A stretch of 29,977 bases of DNA from Bacteroidales bacterium UBA1628. GTDB lineage: Bacteria; Bacteroidota; Bacteroidia; Bacteroidales; UBA932. Under the pieces are notes generated by a model. It saw only the letters and a list, made by a program, of their open reading frames with translations, searched no databases and was not told the DNA's origin. The translations under genes were made by a program, and so were the position numbers. Where the stretch lies: NCBI GenBank assembly GCA_002321335.1, contig DCMG01000095.1:1-29977 (forward strand). The letters run 5' to 3'. This document shows, in pieces, positions 24,821 to 29,977 of the stretch (position 1 is its first letter; every line of letters begins with the position of its first letter).

Positions 24821-25278
24821 CCCTCCTTCTCAATCTCGCGAGGCGGAAGCGCTTTCTTCTTGCGGAAGACTACCCTCTCGCTCATAAAGAAGTTAAACCC
24901 TCCTGACACGCACAGCGCCAGAAGGTTGCACCATACGACATTCCAGCGAAATATTCTTTGGATCAAAAGCAGGAAGGCCATCTTGACCAAAAACGCCCCG
25001 ATGCAAGAAAGATTGTAGCCGCCAAGATGCCGAAAGAACGACCTTCTGCTCCGGCAGGATACCCTATCCTTCCAGATAAAGAAATAGGCCACAACAAAAT
25101 TTGTCACAGCCGCGCACTCGAAGGAAATCGCCGGCGAGACTATGTACTCCCCTACATAAGAACTGAATACCCACTTTGAGAAAACCCAAAGCACAACAGT
25201 GTCCACAATCGTTCCCAGAAGGCTCGATGCGGAAAACTCAGCGAATCTCTTGACTAATTTAAGCCACGGCTTGGTCAT
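24817..25278 (-). CDS. GtrA family membrane protein
   Basis: A 153-residue protein with four predicted membrane helices, matching the GtrA family (PF04138), which is linked to translocation of lipid-linked sugars for cell-surface polysaccharide. Typical features are FAEFSASSLLGTIVDTVVLW in helix 1, the TNFVVAYFFIWKDRV segment after helix 2, and GGFNFFMSERVVFRKKKA near the end. The C-terminus is charged (PREIEKEG). No glycosyltransferase gene lies beside it, so its partner is unknown. Its end overlaps the convergent ThrE-like gene by four bases. Confidence 0.88.
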   Translation of the reverse strand: MTKPWLKLVKRFAEFSASSLLGTIVDTVVLWVFSKWVFSSYVGEYIVSPAISFECAAVTNFVVAYFFIWKDRVSCRSRRSFFRHLGGYNLSCIGAFLVKMAFLLLIQRIFRWNVVWCNLLALCVSGGFNFFMSERVVFRKKKALPPREIEKEG

Positions 25279-25297
25279 CTCTCACAATTTCGGACGG

Positions 25298-25305
25298 CAA
25301 ACTTA
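25298..25305 (-). promoter_or_regulatory. Promoter -7 box for the GtrA gene
   Basis: On the minus strand TAAGTTTG matches TAnnTTTG, 19 bases upstream of the GtrA ATG. The 113-base gap also holds the divergent antiporter promoter. Confidence 0.5.
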
Positions 25306-25358
25306 CATAAAATTCGTGATATATGCCGAATAAGTGAATAAAAAGCCGATCAAATCAG

Positions 25359-25366
25359 TAAATTTG
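25359..25366 (+). promoter_or_regulatory. Promoter -7 box for the CPA2 antiporter gene
   Basis: TAAATTTG matches TAnnTTTG, 25 bases before the start codon at 25392. Confidence 0.5.
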
Positions 25367-25391
25367 TAGGATTCATTAAAGAAAAAGAACT

Positions 25392-27638
25392 ATGTCAGAA
25401 GAAATGAACCTTGTACGAGACCTTGCCGTGATACTGATCTCGGCCGGAGTGTTCACTATAATATCCAAAGCCCTGAAGCAGCCGCTCATAATAGGTTATA
25501 TCCTCGCCGGTTTCCTTATCGGCCCGAACGTCAGTTTCTTCCCGGGAATATCCAGCGAAGCCACAGTGCACCAATGGTCTGAGATCGGCATCATATTCCT
25601 TATGTTCGGTCTCGGACTTGAGTTCAGTTTCAAGAAGTTGCTGAAGGTAGGCGGAAGCGCCATCGTGACCGCAGCCGTGAAATTCGTCGGAGTCTTCATC
25701 ATCGGGTTTGTCACGGCACAGGCACTCTCGTGGAGCTTTATGGAAAGTGTTTTCCTCGGCGGGCTGCTGTCTATGTCCTCCACGATGGTCGTGCTGAAAT
25801 CCTACGATGACCTTGGCCTTAAGAACAAGCCTTACGCAGGAGTTGTTTTCGGGACATTGGTCGTAGAAGACCTGATCGCCATTCTGTTGATGGTGCTGCT
25901 CTCCACGATGGCCGTCTCGCAGTCCTTTGCCGGCAAAGAATTGATAATGAACATCGCCAAACTGGTCTTCTTCCTTATCCTATGGTTCCTTGTCGGAATC
26001 TATGTCATCCCTACTCTCCTGAAACGGGCTAAGAAATATCTCAACGATGAGATCCTGCTGATTGTCAGCATCGGCCTCTGTTTCGGAATGGTCGCTTTGG
26101 CCACATCCGTCGGATTCTCCTCAGCCCTCGGGGCTTTCGTCATGGGTTCTATTCTCGCAGAGACCACAGAAAGTGAACATATCGACCACATTGTCGAGCC
26201 TATCAAGAATCTTTTCGGGGCGATATTCTTTGTCTCTGTCGGAATGATGGTCGCCCCGTCGGTTATCATAGAGCATTGGGACATCATACTCCTGATCGCC
26301 GTGATTGTCATCATCAGCCACATCTTCTTCGCCGGGGCGGGCATAATCCTGACAGGCAATGGATTGAACAACGCGGTTCACACAGGCTTCAGTCTTGCTC
26401 AGCTCGGAGAATTCGGCTTCATCATCGCCGGCGTCGGCTGCACACTCGGCGTGATGAGGGATTTCATCTATCCTGTGATCATAGCCGTTTCCGTCATAAC
26501 GACATTCACAACCCCGTTCATGATAAAACTTGCTGATCCGTTCTATAATCTACTGAGCAAAAGGCTCCCAGCATCTTGGATCAGCAGGCTTCAGCAGACA
26601 AACGACTCTGGAAAACAGACAGCGGCAGAGCACAACGAATGGAAAACTCTGCTGAACGCATACTTCACACGCATAGTTCTCTATGGTGTGATTCTTATAG
26701 CGATTTACATCGGATCGAAGCTCTACCTCAGGCCTACGGTCGAAAAACTCTTGCCGGATCTGAACGCCACCATTCAAAAGGTGATCGAAGTCGGGATAAC
26801 CCTCGCGATCATGATTCCGTTCCTGTTCGGTCTCGGAGTGCATTCCGGTTCCATCAGCAAGTCCGCGCCGAAACTACTGAAAGAGAAGCCAAGCAACATC
26901 TGGCCGCTTATGGGGCTGATCTTCGCCAGATCTTTCCTCGCCGTCGGGATAGTACTTGGAGTGCTTTCTTCATACTTTCATCTTGCCGGCTGGACGGTTC
27001 TCGCTATCTTCTTCGCCGGCATAATATTCACTCTCTTTGCCCGCAGGTCCATCCACAAATATTCCGCCTTGGAGATGAGATTCCTGTCCAACTACAACGA
27101 GAAGGAGGAAAGCGAACGGCGCAGCAAGCCAGTGGCTTCGTCTGTCAGTCAGAAACTTGCGGACTACGATGTCCACACTGAAACCCTGACTGTCGCCCAA
27201 AATTCCGAATATGCCGGCAAACCTCTGAAGGACATCCCTTTCAGGGCGGAGACAGGCGCCAACATCATCAAGATCACCAGAGGCTCGATGAATATGATCG
27301 TGCCATCTGGTGATGTGGTACTGTTCCCTGGCGACCAGATGCTCGCCGTCGGCACATCGCCACAGCTTGAATCGTTGAGGAATATGATGGCCGGGGCAAT
27401 CGTTCCAGAAGTTCCGGAACCTGACTCCGCGTTCAGGATCGAGCCAGAGACATTGACCGGAGACTCATTCCTGACCGGAAAGACATTGCGCGGCACAAAT
27501 CTAAGAAAATATCACTGTATGGTCATCAGCGTGCTGCGCGGCTCACAATTCATCACAAACCCGGAGCCTGATTTCAGATTCCAGGAAGGCGACACTGTCT
27601 GGATCGCAGGCAATGTGGGCGAACTGGAAACAGTTTAG
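25392..27638 (+). CDS. CPA2 family monovalent cation/proton antiporter with TrkA-C domains
   Basis: A 748-residue KefB/YbaL-like antiporter exchanging K+ or Na+ for protons. The N-terminal transport domain (about 1-390) has 11-13 helices, including IGYILAGFLIGPNVSF, EIGIIFLMFGLGLEFSFKKL and FSSALGAFVMGSILAETTE. A second helix group (about 420-560) follows. The C-terminal cytosolic part holds two TrkA-C/RCK-C ligand-binding modules (about 590-675, VHTETLTVAQNSEYAGKPL; and about 680-748, GDSFLTGKTLRGTNLRKYH). There is no NAD-binding TrkA-N domain, unlike KefB/KefC, so gating is probably by another ligand such as a nucleotide. The stop overlaps that of the convergent frameshifted lipoprotein gene. 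Confidence 0.9.
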   Translation: MSEEMNLVRDLAVILISAGVFTIISKALKQPLIIGYILAGFLIGPNVSFFPGISSEATVHQWSEIGIIFLMFGLGLEFSFKKLLKVGGSAIVTAAVKFVGVFIIGFVTAQALSWSFMESVFLGGLLSMSSTMVVLKSYDDLGLKNKPYAGVVFGTLVVEDLIAILLMVLLSTMAVSQSFAGKELIMNIAKLVFFLILWFLVGIYVIPTLLKRAKKYLNDEILLIVSIGLCFGMVALATSVGFSSALGAFVMGSILAETTESEHIDHIVEPIKNLFGAIFFVSVGMMVAPSVIIEHWDIILLIAVIVIISHIFFAGAGIILTGNGLNNAVHTGFSLAQLGEFGFIIAGVGCTLGVMRDFIYPVIIAVSVITTFTTPFMIKLADPFYNLLSKRLPASWISRLQQTNDSGKQTAAEHNEWKTLLNAYFTRIVLYGVILIAIYIGSKLYLRPTVEKLLPDLNATIQKVIEVGITLAIMIPFLFGLGVHSGSISKSAPKLLKEKPSNIWPLMGLIFARSFLAVGIVLGVLSSYFHLAGWTVLAIFFAGIIFTLFARRSIHKYSALEMRFLSNYNEKEESERRSKPVASSVSQKLADYDVHTETLTVAQNSEYAGKPLKDIPFRAETGANIIKITRGSMNMIVPSGDVVLFPGDQMLAVGTSPQLESLRNMMAGAIVPEVPEPDSAFRIEPETLTGDSFLTGKTLRGTNLRKYHCMVISVLRGSQFITNPEPDFRFQEGDTVWIAGNVGELETV

Positions 27639-28454
27639 AGTTTGAGATATTCAGAGTTCAGATAAGGTTTGAGTTCCGCCCATGAGACAGTGACTTTGAT
27701 TATTCCTTCAGCGTAGCTGGCTATCTCGTAAGGTTGGTAAAACCACGTGACTCCTTCCAAGGAAACCCCGCACTTTCCCATTAGGGACCATTCCATCTTG
27801 GAACATACCTTCGAATGAATCACTCCCCTGCTCGGATTCCAACCGGGCCTTGATCAGTCCTGTGACCGGCGCGACATAGCCCGGCTTGAACAAATCGTTC
27901 TCGGTAACGATCTCTCCAGTCTTCATGTCGATGATGTAAGGAATTGAATAATACATTCCGTGAGCGCCTCCCGTATAACTTTCGCTGAGCACCTGATAGG
28001 TCTGAAGATTCATAAATCCCTCACCGAATCCTCCGACAGTCCTATAGTACCAGTTGCAGAATGTGGCCGGAGTCCAATCGTAGTCATTTTCGTTATCCTT
28101 GGAGTAAGCTAGATATTCATCGTAACTCTCCCCTGCGTCTTTCTGATAATTAGCGATCAATGTGTCCGAAACCGCATCTGATGCTTCCTCGACCATCAGC
28201 CCGGCATATTCCTCCCCGAAGCAGCTTCTGACAATGGCGTCGTTGATCTTCCTGCGCAGCGCCCTACCGCCTTCGTATGATTTGTAATATTGAATTGAAT
28301 GGCTTATCTGCACCGATGCCGAGTCATCCTGCACCAGTGTCTGCTCATAATTGTTCTCGTATGTGGCAACCTCCGTCTCCTTCTCGGAGCAGGAGCAAAG
28401 ACCCGCCGCAAGCATGGCCACGGCCGCGCCCAATGTCAGAATTCTGTTTTGCAT
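27635..28454 (-). pseudogene. DUF3298/RsiV-like lipoprotein gene with a frameshift
   Basis: The first frame (28454 to about 27775) encodes a lipoprotein signal (MQNRILTLGAAVAMLAAG, then LCSCSEKE) and a DUF4163/DUF3298-type domain, with TGGAHGMYYSIPYIIDMKTG as the family signature. It then runs out of frame into a non-homologous tail (KVRGFLGRSHVVL, stop at 27708). The proper family C-terminus (CGVSLEGVTWFYQPYEIASY, then AEGIIKVTVSWAELKPYL) lies in the +1 frame and ends at 27635. Removing one base around 27770-27782, near the GGGAAAG run, restores a full reading of about 273 residues. Either the gene is broken or the base is an assembly error; programmed frameshifting is less likely. The longer frame begins at a TTG (28460), but ATG 28454 is preferred. 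Confidence 0.82.
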
Positions 28455-28477
28455 AAACAATCATTATTTGAATATCA

Positions 28478-28485
28478 CAAAGATA
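28478..28485 (-). promoter_or_regulatory. Promoter -7 box for the DUF3298 lipoprotein gene
   Basis: On the minus strand TATCTTTG matches TAnnTTTG, 23 bases upstream of ATG 28454. It lies within 21 bases of the divergent NhaC -7 box, so the two promoters are packed back to back. Confidence 0.55.
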
Positions 28486-28505
28486 GATATTATTCCTTAA
28501 TTTGC

Positions 28506-28513
28506 TAACTTTG
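28506..28513 (+). promoter_or_regulatory. Promoter -7 box for the NhaC gene
   Basis: TAACTTTG matches TAnnTTTG. Only nine bases separate it from ATG 28523, which predicts a leader of about five bases. Confidence 0.5.
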
Positions 28514-28522
28514 CCGACAATT

Positions 28523-29815
28523 ATGAAAGAGACTAAACTTACACGAAGGATGAACGGCTGGCTGGCGCTTAGTCCGCTGGCAGTGTTTCTGGTGACATAT
28601 CTGGTGTCTTCGCTGGTGGCGCATGACTTTTACAAGGTTCCGGTGGCGTCTGCGTTTCTGATCGCGTCGGTCTATGCGATGCTGATCACGAAAGGCACGG
28701 TGAATGAAAGAATCAGCATATTCTCTGGCGGGGCTGGCAACAAGAACGTCCTGCTGATGATCTGGATATTCGTGATGGCCGGTGCTTTCGCCACGACGGC
28801 CAAGGCTATCGGCAGCGTGGAGGCGACTGTCAATCTTACCCTGACGATTCTTCCGGGGAAATGGCTGCTCGCCGGGCTATTTCTGGCTTCCTGCTTTATC
28901 TCCATGTCAATCGGAACAAGTGTCGGAACGGTGGTGGCTCTTGTGCCTATCGCCTCTGGAATCGCCTCACAATCAGGGTTGTCCTTGGCGATGGTGACCG
29001 GTCTGATTGTCGGAGGAGCGTTCTTCGGTGACAATCTGTCGTTCATCTCTGACACGACTATCGCTTCGACCACATCCCAAGGCTGCTCGATGTCCGACAA
29101 GTTCAAGGCCAACATCTGGATCTGCGGACCGGCAGCGCTGATTGTCACGGCCATCTACCTTATCATCGGACTTAACCATGGTGCCACACCTGAGATCGGG
29201 GAGATTGAATATGTCAAACTCATCCCCTACCTGTCTGTCATAGTGCTGGCACTGTGTGGCCTGAACGTACTGCTTGTGCTCGGGATCGGTCTGATGCTCA
29301 GCGCGGTCATCGGATTCATGAACGGAATGACATGGATCGGGTTTCTGGGAAGTGTGGGCGATGGAATCTCCGGAATGGGAGAATTAATCATCGTGACCAT
29401 GCTTTCTGGAGGAATGCTTGAACTGATCCGGCACAATGGAGGAATCGATTTCATCATCAATGGCTTGACAAAAGGCATTAAAGGTAAGAGAGGTGCGGAG
29501 TTCAGCATCGCAGGGCTGGTCGGCCTGTCGAATTTATGCACGGCCAACAACACGATCGCCATTCTGACGACCGGGGACATCGCCCGCGACATCACAAAGA
29601 AGTTTGGACTTGACCCGAGGAAATCCGCCAGCCTTCTGGACACTTTCTCCTGTGTTGTCCAGGGCATAATCCCCTACGGTGCGCAACTGCTCATGGCATC
29701 TGGGTTTGCAGGAATCTCAGCGGCGGCCATCATCCCGTGTCTCTACTACCCGTTCGTGCTTTGCGCTGTAGCATTCCTTTCAATCATATTCAGACTTCCT
29801 AAACGCTACTCATAA
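28523..29815 (+). CDS. nhaC: NhaC family Na+/H+ antiporter
   Basis: A 430-residue inner-membrane antiporter with about 11 helices, which expels Na+ using the proton gradient. Conserved family segments are SIGTSVGTVVALVPIASGIA (about 130-149), GGAFFGDNLSFISDTTIAST (about 168-187) and LSNLCTANNTIAILTTGDIA in the C-terminal half, which carry the polar and charged residues of the transport path. ATG 28523 is preferred: a longer frame begins at a TTG (28502) that lies upstream of the -7 box. The following CDF gene overlaps its stop by one base, so Na+ export and divalent-metal export are co-transcribed. Confidence 0.9.
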   Translation: MKETKLTRRMNGWLALSPLAVFLVTYLVSSLVAHDFYKVPVASAFLIASVYAMLITKGTVNERISIFSGGAGNKNVLLMIWIFVMAGAFATTAKAIGSVEATVNLTLTILPGKWLLAGLFLASCFISMSIGTSVGTVVALVPIASGIASQSGLSLAMVTGLIVGGAFFGDNLSFISDTTIASTTSQGCSMSDKFKANIWICGPAALIVTAIYLIIGLNHGATPEIGEIEYVKLIPYLSVIVLALCGLNVLLVLGIGLMLSAVIGFMNGMTWIGFLGSVGDGISGMGELIIVTMLSGGMLELIRHNGGIDFIINGLTKGIKGKRGAEFSIAGLVGLSNLCTANNTIAILTTGDIARDITKKFGLDPRKSASLLDTFSCVVQGIIPYGAQLLMASGFAGISAAAIIPCLYYPFVLCAVAFLSIIFRLPKRYS

Positions 29816-29977
29816 TGGACAGGACAGCAAAAGTGACATTCGTGACCCTGGTAGGATCCATTGTCAACATCATCTTGACGGTCTTCAAGATCATCGCAGG
29901 AGTGCTCGGACGTTCCACGGCGATGATAGCAGACGGAATACATTCACTATCAGATCTTTTGAGCGACATCGTCGTGA
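29815..29977 (+). CDS. Cation diffusion facilitator (CDF) transporter, N-terminal part (partial)
   Basis: The ATG overlaps the nhaC stop (TAATG), and the frame runs off the right edge after 54 codons. The visible residues hold a first membrane helix (VTLVGSIVNIILTVFKIIAG) and the start of the second with the diagnostic AMIADGIHSLSDLLSDIVV, whose His and Asp residues bind the transported metal in CDF proteins (zinc, iron, cobalt or manganese export). The rest, including the cytosolic C-terminal domain, is outside the window. Translational coupling to nhaC is likely. Confidence 0.88.
   Translation, partial: MDRTAKVTFVTLVGSIVNIILTVFKIIAGVLGRSTAMIADGIHSLSDLLSDIVV

Noticed and set aside
27635..28454. 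Programmed ribosomal frameshift in the DUF3298 gene
   Set aside because: The GGGAAAG run is only weakly slippery, a +1 shift is needed, and no stimulatory structure or rare/stop codon lies at the site. A mutation or sequencing error is simpler.
1..29977. CRISPR arrays, insertion sequences, integrases, toxin-antitoxin or defence genes, tRNA genes
   Set aside because: I looked for regularly spaced repeats, transposase or integrase motifs and cloverleaf-like segments in all gaps and saw none. The only repeats are the three palindromic elements.

Overview
The window looks like an ordinary chromosomal segment of a Bacteroidota bacterium, most likely order Bacteroidales. The evidence is a short primary sigma factor (286 residues) beginning MRQLKITKSITNRES, promoters carrying the TAnnTTTG -7 box of this phylum, few Shine-Dalgarno sequences, DUF2807 and DUF3298 envelope proteins, and GC near 50%. 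It is gene-dense: no stretch above about 240 bases lacks a gene. I see no rRNA, tRNA, CRISPR array, insertion sequence or prophage.

Layout. Bases 1-3700 hold envelope and accessory genes: the tail of an unknown gene, a DUF2807 head-GIN protein, an acyl-ACP thioesterase, a four-helix membrane LytTR regulator and a YiiX-like lipoprotein. Bases 3780-10160 (minus strand) form a housekeeping run read degP/htrA, rpoD, argS, ygiQ, small acidic protein; rpoD/argS overlap by one base and argS/ygiQ are 9 bases apart. Divergently, 10331-13070 holds dnaN, a DnaQ-type exonuclease and an unknown protein, ending in a hairpin shared with a convergent secreted C1B cysteine peptidase. An ABC permease/ATPase pair follows (14566-16130).

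Bases 16362-20276 form a plus-strand unit of polA, an ECF sigma factor and rsmG with overlapping ends. The PolA proofreading domain has lost its DxE motif. A minus-strand pair (patatin-like phospholipase, ZIP metal transporter) follows. The right end is rich in membrane transport: an MFS exporter, a ThrE-type exporter, GtrA, a CPA2 cation/proton antiporter, a frameshifted DUF3298 lipoprotein, an NhaC antiporter and the start of a CDF cation exporter, suggesting a locus weighted toward ion homeostasis.

No new multi-gene system is evident. The best unexplained signals are: (1) three copies of a compound palindromic repeat built from a CTTCGACARGCTCAGTGACCG unit, two of which supply the stop codon and last residues of a neighbouring gene; (2) a marked excess of the hexamer GAATAT/ATATTC across the window (about 70 by hand count, against roughly 15 expected); (3) an inverted repeat upstream of the LytTR gene; (4) a frameshift in the DUF3298 lipoprotein; (5) near-leaderless promoters at the ThrE and NhaC genes.
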